DNA of 64,000 nucleotides from an uncultured Methylophilaceae bacterium (GTDB lineage: Bacteria > Pseudomonadota > Gammaproteobacteria > Burkholderiales > Methylophilaceae). The notes below the pieces were generated by a model that ran no database searches, had not been told where the DNA came from, and saw only the letters and a program-made list of their open reading frames with translations. This document shows positions 1 through 11,609 of this stretch, piece by piece (within the stretch, counting starts at the first letter, position 1; the number at the start of each line of letters is the position of its first letter). The translations under genes and the position numbers were made by a program. The stretch covers positions 62,001-126,000 of the forward strand of contig CAIPBJ010000114.1 in NCBI GenBank assembly GCA_903863255.1. Direction: 5' to 3'.

Positions 1-1
1 A

Positions 2-1759
2 CTTCCGCAGGTTTTCTATAACCGTGGGAATGCCTACCGAGAGACAGGCCGGTTCAATGAGGCTCTGGCCAATTATGAGTCCGCTATAAAGATCAATCCA
101 AATTATGCGGAAGCTTATAACAACCGGGGCATTACGTTCAATGATTTAGGCAATGTGGAACATGCAATTCAAGATATTGAATATGCGCTCAAGCTTCATC
201 CAAACTATGCTGCAGCGTATTTCAATCTTGGAGTCGTCTTTAAAGAAATAAAGAAGTTCAAGGAATCAATTAACTGTTTCGAGTTCGCCGTGAAAATCAT
301 GCCTGATTATGAAATGGCATATTACAATCTTGGCAATATTCTTCTGGAGTTGAAGCGCTATGAAGAAGCGGTCGCTTATTTTGATAAGGTTATTCTAATT
401 AATCATAATAATGCAGAAGCCTTCCTTAATCGAGGTGTGGCGCTGCAAGAATTAAAAAAATTCAGTGAAGCCCTTGCAAGTTTTGATCGTGTGATTTTAC
501 TGTCACCCATGCACCCAGACGCCTATCTTAACAGAGGCGTCACCTTGGAAAGCCTAAAACGATTTGACGAGGCGATTCAGGATTTTGATCGAGCGATTTC
601 ACTCAACCCGACAAATGCCGAAGCTTACTCCAATCTCGGAATTACCGAAAATCACCTTAAACATTATGATAATGCCCTTGCCAAATATGACGAGGCGATC
701 TCGATTGATCCAAAATGTGCTGAAGCTTATTCAAACCGCGGGATCACTTTAGGCGAACTGAAAAAATACGATGAGGCATTGATCAATTTCGATCAGGCGA
801 TCGCACTCAATCCCGACATTCCCGAAGCTTACTGGAATAAATCGACACTCTTGCTGTTACAGGGTAAATTCGAAGAGGGATGGAAACTATATGAATGGCG
901 CTGGGAAGGCACTCAGAAAGAACATCGTAGGCATTTTTCACAACCGCTATGGCTTGGAGAATACGATAATCTTCACGGAAAAACGATCCTAATCTATCCC
1001 GAACAAGGTTTGGGGGATGTGATTCAGTTCTGCCGTTACATTCCGATGATTGAGGATCTTGGAGCAACCGTGTTGTTTGCCGTGCATCCGTCACTGAAAT
1101 CTCTAGTAGCGACCATGGATGCAAACTTCACCATTATAGAAAATGGCACGGATCTTCCGGATTTTGACCTGCAGTGTCCGATCATGAGCTTGCCTTTGGC
1201 TTTTAAGACGACATTGGAAACCATTCCGTCGGAAATTCCCTATCTTTATGCTGATAGCGACAAAATTAAAGACTGGAAAAGAGTCCTCGGAGATGAAAAA
1301 ATAACCAGAATTGGTTTGGTTTGGTCAGGCTCAACCATACACAAGAACGATCATAACCGCAGTCTGCTTCTTAACCAGCTTGAGCCAATACTTCAATTGC
1401 CTTTCGAGTTCCATTGCCTGCAAAAGGAAATCAGGCCAACTGACCAGGCTTCGTTAGATGCTTTCAAACAAATCCATCAACATCAAGATCAGTTAGTGGA
1501 TTTTTCCGACACGGCCGCTTTGATTTGTGAATTGGACCTCGTCATCTCCGTCGACACGTCCGTAGCACATCTTGCCGGGGCGTTGGGAAAACCTGTATGG
1601 ATACTTCTACCGTATGCGCCTGACTACCGTTGGATGCTTGATCGACCAGATAGCCCATGGTACCCAACGGCAACGTTATTCAGACAACCCGGTATCGACG
1701 ATTGGGATTCGGTAATCAGCGAAGTTTACAAACGATTGCAAGCCCTCTCTTCAGAATAG
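2..1759 (+). CDS. TPR-repeat protein with C-terminal GT9-like domain (5' truncated)
   Basis: The reading frame is open back to base 2, so the gene begins upstream of the window; the ATG at 155 is internal. The visible product has about eight tandem 34-residue tetratricopeptide repeats (recurrent NPxxxEAYxNxG and YxEAL/YDEAI patterns), then a region of about 290 residues resembling glycosyltransferase family 9 (heptosyltransferase-like) folds, with YPEQGLGDVIQFCRY and, near the end, SVDTSVAHLAGALGKPVW. Proteins of this build are common in Betaproteobacteria and are presumed to glycosylate proteins or polysaccharides; the substrate here is unknown. A hairpin terminator follows. Domain assignment is firm, function is not. 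Confidence 0.85.
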   Translation, partial: LPQVFYNRGNAYRETGRFNEALANYESAIKINPNYAEAYNNRGITFNDLGNVEHAIQDIEYALKLHPNYAAAYFNLGVVFKEIKKFKESINCFEFAVKIMPDYEMAYYNLGNILLELKRYEEAVAYFDKVILINHNNAEAFLNRGVALQELKKFSEALASFDRVILLSPMHPDAYLNRGVTLESLKRFDEAIQDFDRAISLNPTNAEAYSNLGITENHLKHYDNALAKYDEAISIDPKCAEAYSNRGITLGELKKYDEALINFDQAIALNPDIPEAYWNKSTLLLLQGKFEEGWKLYEWRWEGTQKEHRRHFSQPLWLGEYDNLHGKTILIYPEQGLGDVIQFCRYIPMIEDLGATVLFAVHPSLKSLVATMDANFTIIENGTDLPDFDLQCPIMSLPLAFKTTLETIPSEIPYLYADSDKIKDWKRVLGDEKITRIGLVWSGSTIHKNDHNRSLLLNQLEPILQLPFEFHCLQKEIRPTDQASLDAFKQIHQHQDQLVDFSDTAALICELDLVISVDTSVAHLAGALGKPVWILLPYAPDYRWMLDRPDSPWYPTATLFRQPGIDDWDSVISEVYKRLQALSSE

Positions 1760-1848
1760 CAGGTGATTCTACTGCTGGCCTTTTAACCTGGATTAACAAA
1801 ATAAATAACGGGTGGGTGGCATCATTCTCGGTCGGGATCCTTTAATAA

Positions 1849-1882
1849 ACAGCCAGACACCCTGGCTGTCTTGTTATTTTTT
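1849..1882 (+). terminator. Rho-independent terminator after the TPR gene
   Basis: A perfect 8-bp stem (ACAGCCAG / CTGGCTGT, 1849-1856 and 1862-1869) with a 5-nt loop is followed by a T-rich tract (1870-1882). It lies between the TPR gene and the convergent small secreted-protein gene and could serve both strands, though the T tract favours the plus strand. Confidence 0.8.
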
Positions 1883-1908
1883 CCCATACGATCCTGTTAC
1901 TTAAATGA

Positions 1909-2241
1909 TCATTGACCTATCTGTTTACTTACGCCATTCTCTTGTTGATTAAGCGCGGCCTGATCCGCTTTTGTAATATGTCCGCCATCCTGTTTCGCCA
2001 TCGAGCGTTCTTCTGAACGAATGTTCTTGTCTTCCTGATGCAATTGGCTGGCCTCACCTTTTGACATCTCGCCCTCCTTTACTTCGTTGTGGATGCGTTT
2101 GTTTTGATTCGCAAGTCGATCGTTCACCTGGTCACGTCGAGGATGTGACTTTTCCCATTTTGTTTCTGCTGATGCCATTGTTGGCGCCAGTAAAGAAGCC
2201 GTAACGATCAGACCACATATAGTAACTAGACACTTTTTCAT
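1909..2241 (-). CDS. Small secreted hypothetical protein, Lys/Gln/Glu-rich
   Basis: A 110-residue product. It starts with an evident Sec signal peptide (MKK, hydrophobic core, likely cleavage after ASA near residue 25). The mature part is very hydrophilic and probably helical, with the pattern NDRLANQNKRIHNEVKEGEM and, at the end, ALNQQENGVSKQIG. A similar unnamed periplasmic family occurs in Burkholderiales and related groups, and I know of no assigned function. An AGGAGA ribosome-binding site precedes the ATG. The gene stands alone, divergent from the next small gene. Confidence 0.75.
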   Translation of the reverse strand: MKKCLVTICGLIVTASLLAPTMASAETKWEKSHPRRDQVNDRLANQNKRIHNEVKEGEMSKGEASQLHQEDKNIRSEERSMAKQDGGHITKADQAALNQQENGVSKQIGQ

Positions 2242-2406
2242 TGCATTTTCTCCTGATATCTTATAGAAATGGTTTAATCAAGTTAAAGGGTCGCTTCCAT
2301 TTTTCATTTAATCTTGATATAACCTTTAAACGGAATGGACACCAGTAATCCGTCGGTTCATTCTGAAATAATTTTAGAATTTGTGAAATTCAGGGTTGAG
2401 GTTGCA

Positions 2407-2682
2407 ATGTATACCATTATCGTCGAAAAGATCAGCATAGACAGTTTTCAAGTCACGGTAGAGGGAAAAGCGTGCACCCAACACCTCGTCACGGTGCATC
2501 AGGATTACGCAGCCAGGCTGACGCACGGCAAGGTCAGTACTGAAACCCTTGTGGAAAAGTCCTTCGAGTTTCTGCTGGATCGTGAACCTAACACCAGCAT
2601 CCTCCGGACCTTTGATTTAAAGGTGATCTCGCAGTACTTCAGCGAATATGAAACCGAGATCGCCAAATACCTAATCAAATAG
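2407..2682 (+). CDS. Conserved hypothetical protein, 91 aa
   Basis: The start was chosen at the ATG of MYTIIVEKISID because TGAGG lies 5 nt upstream and family members, as I remember them, begin at this strand; an in-frame ATG at 2335 would add 24 residues but has no ribosome-binding site. The product is a small alpha/beta protein ending in a conserved-looking stretch, VEKSFEFLLDREPNTSIL followed by an FDL and YFSEYE segment. I recognise it as a recurrent bacterial family without a known function. Its 3' end overlaps the convergent tpiA by 8 bp. Confidence 0.7.
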   Translation: MYTIIVEKISIDSFQVTVEGKACTQHLVTVHQDYAARLTHGKVSTETLVEKSFEFLLDREPNTSILRTFDLKVISQYFSEYETEIAKYLIK

Positions 2683-3469
2683 TGCTGTTCTCGGACTCAC
2701 TCGAACAGGCGATCTCGCAGATCCTCTTGAAGTCCTCCGGATTAAGCGACGATCGTCCTATCAGCCCTCCGTCGATGTCAGGCATGGAAAAAATAGCCCC
2801 AGCATTGGCAGGCGTGACACTGCCCCCATAGATGATTCTTACTTTTTTAGCGAATTCCGGGTCCCTTTTGGCAATCAACTGCCTGATCAGCACATGCATC
2901 GACTGCGCTTCAGGGGGACTTGCCGTCTGGGAAGCCCCGATGGCCCACACGGGCTCGTAGGCAATCACCGCATTCAGCTTCTCGGCCAATTCGAATGTTT
3001 TTGCATCGAGCCCATCCAGGATCGCGCGCATCTGGTTGGTCACGATCCGATGCGCAATGCCGGCCATGCGTTCTGCCATGGTCTCCCCGACACAAAAGAT
3101 CGGTGTAATGCCGGCATGAAGGGTCTGGGCAAACCGTTTGGCTGCGCTTTGGTTACTGTCATGGGTGACGGCTCGCCTTTCCGAGTGACCGATAATGGCA
3201 AAAGAACAGTCAAAATCGGCGATCATACTGGCCGAGATGGAGGCGGTGAAGGCTCCCTCCTCAAAAGGGCTGACGTTCTGCGCACCCCAGAGGATATTGG
3301 TACCGGACAGTAGCTTCTGTGCCTGGAACAGGTAGGGATAGGGTACGCAGATTGCAAAGTCGCCACCCTTTATATCCCTGAGGTTCTCGATCAGTTTTGT
3401 GATCAAGATCTGGTTCTGTTCAAGACCGCCATACATTTTCCAGTTACCAACGATCAACTTACGACGCAT
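2675..3469 (-). CDS. tpiA: Triosephosphate isomerase
   Basis: Interconverts dihydroxyacetone phosphate and glyceraldehyde 3-phosphate in the cytoplasm. The 264-residue length is slightly above the usual 250. Substrate-binding N9/K11 (GNWKM), catalytic H95 (IIGHSERRAV) and catalytic E172 (AYEPVWAIG) are all present, as is the phosphate-binding IYGGSV loop. It is the last gene of the Calvin-cycle cluster, 57 bp after the aldolase gene and in the same direction. That placement suggests a role in regenerating RuBP rather than the tpiA-secG context common in other proteobacteria. Confidence 0.97.
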   Translation of the reverse strand: MRRKLIVGNWKMYGGLEQNQILITKLIENLRDIKGGDFAICVPYPYLFQAQKLLSGTNILWGAQNVSPFEEGAFTASISASMIADFDCSFAIIGHSERRAVTHDSNQSAAKRFAQTLHAGITPIFCVGETMAERMAGIAHRIVTNQMRAILDGLDAKTFELAEKLNAVIAYEPVWAIGASQTASPPEAQSMHVLIRQLIAKRDPEFAKKVRIIYGGSVTPANAGAIFSMPDIDGGLIGRSSLNPEDFKRICEIACSSESENSTI

Positions 3470-3526
3470 GAATTTTCACCTTAAGAAACCAATTATTACT
3501 ATCCAAACCTTCAAACAAGCCATGAC

Positions 3527-4591
3527 CTATACGATCACTGGACTTAATTCGCCACGCAAATAACGTGCCGCCATCTTGTCGAGATGGATCACCTTGATCT
3601 GACCTGCGCGTCCCGCACTTCCGAACGCCTCGAACCTGTCCTTGCAGACCTGCTTGGCCGCAGCGATCGCGGCCTTGAAGAACACTCGCGGATCGAATTC
3701 CTCGGGGGAATCATGCATTTTCTTTCGCATCGCGGCAGTCATCGACAATCGGATATCGGTGTCGATATTGACCTTACGTACCCCATGCCTGATGCCTTCC
3801 ACAATCTCCGAGACAGGCACACCGTAGGTCTCCTTGATCTGCCCTCCATATGCACGGATCATTTCGAGCCATTCCTGATCCACGCTGGAGGAACCGTGCA
3901 TCACAAGATGGGTGTTGGGAATGCGAGCATGTATCGCCTTGATCCTGTCGATCGAAAGGATATCGCCTGTCGGAGGCCTGCTAAACTTATACGCCCCATG
4001 GCTCGTGCCGATGGCGATCGCCAAGGCATCCACTTGGGTGGCTTTCACGAACTCGGCAGCCTCGTCTGGGTCGGTCAGCAACTGGGATTCGTCAAGCACC
4101 CCATCGGCACCGACACCGTCCTCTTCACCTGCTTTCCCAGTCTCTAGGGAACCCAGGCAACCCAGCTCGCCTTCAACGGACACGCCGACCGAATGAGCCA
4201 CTTCCACCACGCGCCGCGTCACATCGACGTTGTATTCATAAGTCGAAGGCGTCTTTCCGTCGGCCAACAGGGATCCATCCATCATGACACTGGAGAAACC
4301 GCTTCTGATGGCCACCTGGCAAACGGCGGGAGAGGCTCCGTGATCCTGATGCATGCAAATCGGGATATGCGGATACTGTTCGATCGCGGCTTCAACAAGC
4401 TTACGCAGGAATGCCTCACCGGCATACCCTCTTGCCCCTGCCGAAGCCTGCAAGATAACGGGGCTGTCCACTTCATCGGCCGCCTGCAATATGGAATGGA
4501 TCTGTTCCATGTTGTTGATGTTGAACGCCGGCAGTGCATAGCTGTTTTCTGCCGCGTGATCGAGTAACTGCCTGAGTGATATCAATGCCAT
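3527..4591 (-). CDS. cbbA: Class II fructose-bisphosphate aldolase, Calvin-cycle type
   Basis: Condenses glyceraldehyde 3-phosphate with DHAP to fructose 1,6-bisphosphate, and by family also makes sedoheptulose 1,7-bisphosphate. The 354-residue zinc enzyme shows D83 (catalytic) and H84 (metal) in CMHQDHG, further metal histidines in GTSHG (H198) and VMHGSSS (H232), and the SVEGELG segment. The length and the [13 protein letters not shown] start match the Calvin-cycle subtype. It is 14 bp downstream of cbbP and 57 bp upstream of tpiA. Confidence 0.96.
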   Translation of the reverse strand: MALISLRQLLDHAAENSYALPAFNINNMEQIHSILQAADEVDSPVILQASAGARGYAGEAFLRKLVEAAIEQYPHIPICMHQDHGASPAVCQVAIRSGFSSVMMDGSLLADGKTPSTYEYNVDVTRRVVEVAHSVGVSVEGELGCLGSLETGKAGEEDGVGADGVLDESQLLTDPDEAAEFVKATQVDALAIAIGTSHGAYKFSRPPTGDILSIDRIKAIHARIPNTHLVMHGSSSVDQEWLEMIRAYGGQIKETYGVPVSEIVEGIRHGVRKVNIDTDIRLSMTAAMRKKMHDSPEEFDPRVFFKAAIAAAKQVCKDRFEAFGSAGRAGQIKVIHLDKMAARYLRGELSPVIV

Positions 4592-4605
4592 AGGTCTTTC
4601 CTTTT

Positions 4606-5478
4606 TTAATGCCGATCTCTCTGATTCATCAATCGGAGGATCATCGGCGTGAATATCAATTGCATGGCAAGGCCCATCTTCCCGCCGGGAACAACCAGCG
4701 TATTGGGCCGCGTCATCATGGAGTCATGGAGCATGCTGAGCAAGTAAGGGAAATCGATCCCCCTTGGCTCCGCGAACCTTATGACCACCATGCTTTCGTC
4801 TGCCGTCGGTATATCGTTCGCGATAAAGGGATTCGATGTATCCACGGTAGGCACCCGCTGGAAATTCACATGCGTACGCGAAAACTGCGGACAGATGTAA
4901 TTCACGTAGTCCGGCATGCGGCGAAGGATGATGTCCGTCACGGCCTCCTTTGAGTAGCCCCGTATCTTCTGGTCACGATGCAGTTTCTGGATCCACTCCA
5001 GGTTGATGATTGGAACCACGCCAACCAGAAGATCCACGTGCTTTGCCACATCGGCATCCGGACCGACGTAGCCCCCATGGAGACCCTCGTAGAAAAGCAC
5101 TTCTGCTCCAGGGATGCTGTCCTGCCAGGGCGTCATCGTTCCTGCCTTCTGTTTGTAAGGCACCCCCTCCTCGTCAGTATGGATGTACTTGCGGACCTTG
5201 CATTTACCGGTCTTGCCAAAATCCTTGAACGTCTCCGAGAGTTCAAGCAGCAAATTCGCCTTTGGATTGAAATGGCTGAAATGGCTTCCAGGAATCTCAC
5301 GGTGCTTGGCCAGTTCGGCATCCATCTCTTTACGCTCGAAGCGATGCATGGAGTCCCCTTCTATGGTCTGTGCCCTGATGCCTTCACGTCTGAAAATATG
5401 TTGAAAACTGTTCATCACCGACGTGGTTCCTGCACCTGAGGAACCGGTTATGGCGATGACTGGATAATTTTTAGACAT
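4606..5478 (-). CDS. cbbP: Phosphoribulokinase
   Basis: Phosphorylates ribulose 5-phosphate with ATP to RuBP, the CO2 acceptor. The 290-residue length fits the bacterial octameric (proteobacterial) type. The P-loop GSSGAGTTS is at residues 12-20, with IEGDSMHRF (D42 as the presumed base) and the Walker-B-like LFYEGLHGG around 128-136. A kinase step unique to the Calvin cycle, it fixes the identity of the cluster. It lies 14 bp after cbbF and 14 bp before cbbA, so it is surely co-transcribed. Confidence 0.97.
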   Translation of the reverse strand: MSKNYPVIAITGSSGAGTTSVMNSFQHIFRREGIRAQTIEGDSMHRFERKEMDAELAKHREIPGSHFSHFNPKANLLLELSETFKDFGKTGKCKVRKYIHTDEEGVPYKQKAGTMTPWQDSIPGAEVLFYEGLHGGYVGPDADVAKHVDLLVGVVPIINLEWIQKLHRDQKIRGYSKEAVTDIILRRMPDYVNYICPQFSRTHVNFQRVPTVDTSNPFIANDIPTADESMVVIRFAEPRGIDFPYLLSMLHDSMMTRPNTLVVPGGKMGLAMQLIFTPMILRLMNQRDRH

Positions 5479-5492
5479 TGTTTTCCCCTTTA

Positions 5493-6563
5493 TTACTGCA
5501 TTTTATGAAACAACGAACGTTCACCAAATAACGGTGAATAACCCTTTTCTGCCTCTCCCGAATCGAAATCCCGATGATATCGTTCGATCAGGCTGACTTC
5601 CTGGGAGGAGCCCATGATGACGGGGACTCTCTGGTGGACGAGCTGCGGGACGACCCCCATGATTTGTTCGCGTCCCGTTGACCCCTTGCCGCCAGCCTGC
5701 TCCACGACAAAACTCATGGGGTTGGCTTCGTACATCAGGCGCAGCCTGCCCGCCTTGATCGGTTTCTTGTTATCCCTGGGATACAGATACACCCCGCCTC
5801 GCATGAGGATACGATGGACATCCGCCACCATGCTTCCAACCCATCGCATGTTGAAATCCCGCTCACGAACGCCTTCCGATCCGGCTATGCAGTCTTCAAC
5901 GTACTGTTGCACGGGAACCTCCCAAAAACGTGCATTGCTCGAATTGATCGCAAATTCCGAAGTCGTATCCGGTATGCGCAAATTGGCATGGGTCAGAAAG
6001 AAGGTTTCGGTTGCGCTATCCAGCGTGAACCCGTGCGTCCCGTGACCGGCCGTATAGACAAGCATGGTTGACGGCCCGTAAATGGCGTACCCCGATGCCA
6101 ACTGGCTCGACCCGGGCTGAAGGTAATCGTTATCTTCCGGAGGACGTCCGTTTGGCGCACCCAGTATGGAAAATATCGATCCGATCGAGACATTGACAGG
6201 CACATTGGATGAGCCATCCAATGGATCGAATACCACCAGGAACTTGCCGTCACGTCCTTCAGGAAAGGACAGCGGACTGTCCATTTCCTCGGAGGCGATC
6301 CCCGCAACGATACCACTTTGCCTGAATGCGTCGATGAAAAGGTCGTTCGTCACGACATCCAATTTCATCTGAACCTCACCTTGTACATTCTCGCTTTGAA
6401 GTTTCCCCGTGATGTCGTCTATGCCTCCCCTGGCTACCAGATGGGAAATCCTGGTAACCACTCTGGCGATCTCTTCCAGCAATTCCGTCAAGTCACTTGC
6501 GTTGGCATGCCCCTTCAACTCGTTTCTCAGGAATTCAGTGAGTGTGGTTCGTGATGTTCTCAT
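5493..6563 (-). CDS. cbbF: Class I fructose-1,6-bisphosphatase
   Basis: Hydrolyses fructose 1,6-bisphosphate (and probably sedoheptulose 1,7-bisphosphate, by analogy) to feed regeneration of RuBP. The 356-residue protein has the metal-binding signature FDPLDGSSN at 112-120 and an acidic SEEMDSP segment at 91-97 typical of the class I family. It sits between cbbX and cbbP with gaps of 24 and 14 bp. No other bisphosphatase gene is present in the window, so this one likely does both jobs. Confidence 0.95.
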   Translation of the reverse strand: MRTSRTTLTEFLRNELKGHANASDLTELLEEIARVVTRISHLVARGGIDDITGKLQSENVQGEVQMKLDVVTNDLFIDAFRQSGIVAGIASEEMDSPLSFPEGRDGKFLVVFDPLDGSSNVPVNVSIGSIFSILGAPNGRPPEDNDYLQPGSSQLASGYAIYGPSTMLVYTAGHGTHGFTLDSATETFFLTHANLRIPDTTSEFAINSSNARFWEVPVQQYVEDCIAGSEGVRERDFNMRWVGSMVADVHRILMRGGVYLYPRDNKKPIKAGRLRLMYEANPMSFVVEQAGGKGSTGREQIMGVVPQLVHQRVPVIMGSSQEVSLIERYHRDFDSGEAEKGYSPLFGERSLFHKMQ

Positions 6564-6587
6564 TTCAACTCTCTCTTTTCGAAATTT

Positions 6588-7478
6588 CTATTTTTCGTTC
6601 AATCCGCCATGGAATACACGGGAAGCCCGGATATCCTCTTCCCTCAGGGTCGACAAATCCTCAACGGATGCCTGACTACCCGAACCGGAAGCATTCTCGA
6701 ACACCCGGTTAGCGTGCCTCAGAATCGCCCGATCCAACGCATTCCGAATCGACCTTGCATTAGCAAAATGCGGTTGATTCCGACGATGTTCGATGTATTC
6801 GCTCATGGCGATCCTGGCGCCCTCATCGAATGCATAATGCATACCCGATACCATCTTGTCTGCGATCTCCAGCAACTCCATCTGGCTGTAATCCGGGAAA
6901 TCAATATGATGCGCGATCCTGGATGACATGCCCGGATTGGATTGGAAGAACGTATCCATCCTGTCCTTATACCCTGCCAGGATGACTACGAGGTCATCCC
7001 GATTGTTCTCCATGACCTGCAGCAGGATCTCGATCGCCTCCTGCCCATAATCCCGTTCATTCTCAGGCCTGTAAAGATAATAGGCCTCATCGATGAAAAG
7101 CACACCTCCCATGGCTTTCTTCAGCACGTCCTTTGTCTTCGGTGCCGTATGCCCGATATACTGCCCAACAAGATCGTCCCGGGTCACGCTTACCACATGG
7201 CCTTTCCTGACGTAACCCAGGCGATGGAGCAGTTCCGCCATGCGCAATGCCACCGTGGTCTTCCCCGTGCCGGGGTTCCCGGTAAAACACATATGCAGGT
7301 TCGGCTGGGAACTCTCGATCCCAAGCTGCAACCTGGCGCGCGAGACAACCAGAAATGCAGCAATCTGGCGAATCCTTTGCTTGACCGGGGTAAGCCCGAC
7401 CAGGTCGACATCCAGCTGATCCAATACCTCGGTGATATTGGCCTCTCGCAGGATCTGCTGCAGGTCGATACTAGACAT
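6588..7478 (-). CDS. cbbX: Red-type RuBisCO activase CbbX
   Basis: AAA+ ATPase that removes inhibitory sugar phosphates from red-type RuBisCO by tugging the large-subunit C-terminus. The 296-residue protein has Walker A GNPGTGKT at 67-74, Walker [11 protein letters not shown] near 126-135 and the pore-loop region VGQYIGHTA. Its presence right behind cbbS agrees with the red-type subunit sequences. The start codon overlaps the end of cbbS by 8 bp, which implies translational coupling. Confidence 0.97.
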   Translation of the reverse strand: MSSIDLQQILREANITEVLDQLDVDLVGLTPVKQRIRQIAAFLVVSRARLQLGIESSQPNLHMCFTGNPGTGKTTVALRMAELLHRLGYVRKGHVVSVTRDDLVGQYIGHTAPKTKDVLKKAMGGVLFIDEAYYLYRPENERDYGQEAIEILLQVMENNRDDLVVILAGYKDRMDTFFQSNPGMSSRIAHHIDFPDYSQMELLEIADKMVSGMHYAFDEGARIAMSEYIEHRRNQPHFANARSIRNALDRAILRHANRVFENASGSGSQASVEDLSTLREEDIRASRVFHGGLNEK

Positions 7479-7890
7479 GAGTGGTTCCCGGTGGCGTATC
7501 CGTGCTGTAAGCGACCGTGGTGTATCGAATCATTCGACCGGCATCTTCCTGGCGAACGAGGCGGAAACCCGGTTCCACGGCTGGCCGATTCACGATGAAA
7601 CTCATGACCATGGACTCCACGCCCCGTGTGTTATCGAATGCATTGACCTTGATATACGCGTTCGGGCAGGCTTTGCGGCATGCCGTCAACTCAAAGAGCA
7701 CCGCTGCCCCGTCCTGGATCTTGAACATGGGAAGCTCCCACATCGTCCAATAGACGTTCCTTGGGTGCGGATCGTCTGTCCACTCGATCGAAACCGCCCA
7801 GCCCTTGCTGATCGCATAATCGACCTGCACCCGTATCTCTTCGTCTGTCAAAGCAGGCAAAAAGGAGAACTGACCTTGTGTAATATGCAT
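7471..7890 (-). CDS. cbbS: RuBisCO small subunit, red type
   Basis: Small subunit of form I RuBisCO. The 139-residue protein begins [19 protein letters not shown] and carries a C-terminal extension of about 30 residues (from [10 protein letters not shown] onward, with YTTVAYSTD). In red-type enzymes such an extension forms the beta-hairpin that fills the central channel and helps assembly without dedicated chaperones (family knowledge). It is 22 bp downstream of cbbL and overlaps cbbX. Confidence 0.97.
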   Translation of the reverse strand: MHITQGQFSFLPALTDEEIRVQVDYAISKGWAVSIEWTDDPHPRNVYWTMWELPMFKIQDGAAVLFELTACRKACPNAYIKVNAFDNTRGVESMVMSFIVNRPAVEPGFRLVRQEDAGRMIRYTTVAYSTDTPPGTTHV

Positions 7891-7912
7891 TTTCGTTTCC
7901 TTTACTTAAATG

Positions 7913-9512
<1,600 letters not shown>

Positions 9513-10451
9513 ATGCGAAATCTCACGTTACGGCAGATCCGGATATTCATCAGTGCAGCGAAACACCAAAGCTTTTCGCGCGCGGCCGAAGAGCTGCATA
9601 TCACGGCTCCGGCGGTGTCCCTCCAAATCAAGGAAATGGAGGAAGACATGAATGTCAGTCTCTTTACCCGTGAAAACAGGAAGATCGGGCTTACCTCCGC
9701 AGGCGAATATTTTCTGATTTATGCCCGTCGCATCGTCAGCACCCTGAACGAGGCCAACACCACCATGGAGCGCTTACGGGGCTCGCAGCTTGGCGTGCTG
9801 AAGATCGGTTTGGTGAGCACGGCCAAATATTTCCTTCCAAAAGTACTGGTTCAATTCAAGGAAGACAATCCGAATGCCCAGATACGCATCGAGGTCAGGA
9901 ATCGGGAACAGCTGGTTGAATTGTTGCGGGACGGGGAAATAGACATCGCGATCATGGGAAGGCCGCCCAAGGAGATCGATACCCGCGTAGAACCTTTTGC
10001 CAATCACCCGCATCTTTTTGTATCAAGTCCCATGCATCCGCTCGCTGGAAAGATCGACCTTTCACCGCAGGTACTCAACCAGTATGAGATGCTTTCAAGG
10101 GAACACGGTTCCGGCACACGCTACGTGATGGAGCGCTATCTTAACGAACATGGGGTTACGCCTATCGTTAGCATGGAAATGTCCAGCAACGAAACGATCA
10201 AGCAGGCGGTAATGGCAAATTTAGGGATCTCGTTCGTCTCGCTGCACACCATCGGCAATGAGCTGGCCAGCAATCAGATCGTTATTCTGGATATTCAGGA
10301 CACGCCCGTCATCAGGACGTGGCATGTCGTGGCCTTGAACAAACGAAATGCCTCGCAGATATCCGAAGCTTTTCGTTACTTCATGCTGGAGAAAGGCGGA
10401 AGCATCCTCAAGGAGATGTTCGCTCACGCCCAGACCAGCTGCCAGGCATAA
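9513..10451 (+). CDS. cbbR: LysR-type regulator CbbR
   Basis: Transcription activator of the divergent RuBisCO operon. The 312-residue protein has an N-terminal winged helix-turn-helix (LTLRQIRIFISAAKHQ followed by SFSRAAEELHITAPAVSLQI, residues 3-41) and a periplasmic-binding-like effector domain with RIEVRNREQLVELLRDGEID. CbbR family members sense metabolites such as RuBP or NADPH. The ATG has no obvious Shine-Dalgarno in its AT-rich leader. The assignment rests on the sequence plus the divergent position. Confidence 0.93.
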   Translation: MRNLTLRQIRIFISAAKHQSFSRAAEELHITAPAVSLQIKEMEEDMNVSLFTRENRKIGLTSAGEYFLIYARRIVSTLNEANTTMERLRGSQLGVLKIGLVSTAKYFLPKVLVQFKEDNPNAQIRIEVRNREQLVELLRDGEIDIAIMGRPPKEIDTRVEPFANHPHLFVSSPMHPLAGKIDLSPQVLNQYEMLSREHGSGTRYVMERYLNEHGVTPIVSMEMSSNETIKQAVMANLGISFVSLHTIGNELASNQIVILDIQDTPVIRTWHVVALNKRNASQISEAFRYFMLEKGGSILKEMFAHAQTSCQA

Positions 10452-10461
10452 AAGCTGTAGC

Positions 10462-11232
10462 TTAGTCGAGCTTCAGGAGTCGGTTGAGCGCCAACTGGGC
10501 TGCGGTGAATCCAAAGCAGGCGGTCACCGAGACGGATGACCCGTAACCCGCGCAATTGAGGCCATGGAGGCCGGCATCGGTCTCGCAAAGGCGATCCGGC
10601 TGCCTCACCTGTTCATCCGAGTAAACTGCGGTGATGCCAAATTTCGATTTTTCGCCCTTTGGAAAACCAAAATCCCTTCTCAACTGATTGCGCACCTTGG
10701 CAAGCAGCCGATCCCCCGTTACTTTAGCCAAGTCTGCCACCTTGACCCTGGTCGGGTCCAGCCTTCCACCGGCCCCTCCAGCCACGATGAGGTGAAGCTT
10801 ATGCGTCCTGCAGAAGGCGGCGATCGCCACTTTTGCTTTTGCATCATCAATCATATCCAGAACGACATCGTACTGCCGATCCAGGATGAACGGCACGTTT
10901 TCCATCGTCACGAAATCCTCAATCTCATGCACCCGTGCCTGGGGGTTGATCAATCGGATACGTTCAGCCATGGAGGTGATCTTGGCCTTGCCAAACTCCC
11001 CATCCATAGCATGGATCTGGCGATTGACGTTCGACTCGGCGACGTTGTCGAGATCAACGAGCGTGAGCGACCCGACCGCGTTCCTGGCGAGTGCCTCCGC
11101 CGCCCAGGACCCGACGCCTCCGATACCGATGACACAAACGTGCCGGGACTTCAGTATCGAAAGCCCCTGCTCGCCATACAGCCGGCTGACACCGCCAAAA
11201 CGGCGCTCGAGATCCGGATCGGACGCTTCCAT
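10462..11232 (-). CDS. tcdA: tRNA threonylcarbamoyladenosine dehydratase
   Basis: E1-like enzyme that cyclises t6A at position 37 of ANN-decoding tRNAs to ct6A, using ATP. The 256-residue ThiF-fold protein has the nucleotide-binding loop GIGGVGSWAAEAL (36-48), D60 and the NRQIHA segment. The N-terminus RFGGVSRLYGEQG and the hydrophobic C-terminal helix (SVSVTACFGFTAAQLAL) are typical of CsdL/TcdA. Its ATG overlaps the acpS stop (TGATG). It is the last gene of the lepA-to-tcdA chain and converges on cbbR with a 10-bp gap. Confidence 0.9.
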   Translation of the reverse strand: MEASDPDLERRFGGVSRLYGEQGLSILKSRHVCVIGIGGVGSWAAEALARNAVGSLTLVDLDNVAESNVNRQIHAMDGEFGKAKITSMAERIRLINPQARVHEIEDFVTMENVPFILDRQYDVVLDMIDDAKAKVAIAAFCRTHKLHLIVAGGAGGRLDPTRVKVADLAKVTGDRLLAKVRNQLRRDFGFPKGEKSKFGITAVYSDEQVRQPDRLCETDAGLHGLNCAGYGSSVSVTACFGFTAAQLALNRLLKLD

Positions 11233-11609
11233 CAGGTTTCAAGAACGACAAACGCAGTGGCCATGGCTTTCTCATCGCTGATGGAAAGATGGGCGAATCG
11301 AATGCCTTTTGCATCCATGAACGCCTGCAATACCGGTGCAACATCAAGCATCGGACGCCCTAGATCATCATGGGTGACGCCGATATTCTCGAAGGTGCAG
11401 GGGGATCTCAGCCCTATGCCCAAGGCCTTTGAAAAAGCCTCCTTGGCCGCAAATCGTTTGGCCAAGAATCGGGATTGCGTTTTGGACTGGTTAAATTCCT
11501 GCATCTCGCGCTCGCTTAAGATCCTTCGCGCAAAATCGTTTCCAAAACGGGCCATGGAATCCTCGATGCGCGACACCTCAACCAAATCCGTACCGATCCC
11601 GAAAATCAT
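11232..11609 (-). CDS. acpS: Holo-[acyl-carrier-protein] synthase
   Basis: Transfers 4'-phosphopantetheine from CoA to apo-ACP. The start was set at [16 protein letters not shown], giving the usual 125 residues and a 4-bp ATGA overlap with pdxJ; the longer open frame up to 11663 only reads through pdxJ. Metal-binding D8 (GTD) and E in the [13 protein letters not shown] helix are seen. The pdxJ-acpS pairing is conserved in many proteobacteria. Confidence 0.95.
   Translation of the reverse strand: MIFGIGTDLVEVSRIEDSMARFGNDFARRILSEREMQEFNQSKTQSRFLAKRFAAKEAFSKALGIGLRSPCTFENIGVTHDDLGRPMLDVAPVLQAFMDAKGIRFAHLSISDEKAMATAFVVLET

Noticed and set aside
2335-2406. 24-residue N-terminal extension of the small gene at 2407
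   Set aside because: No ribosome-binding site at 2335, while TGAGG precedes the ATG at 2407.
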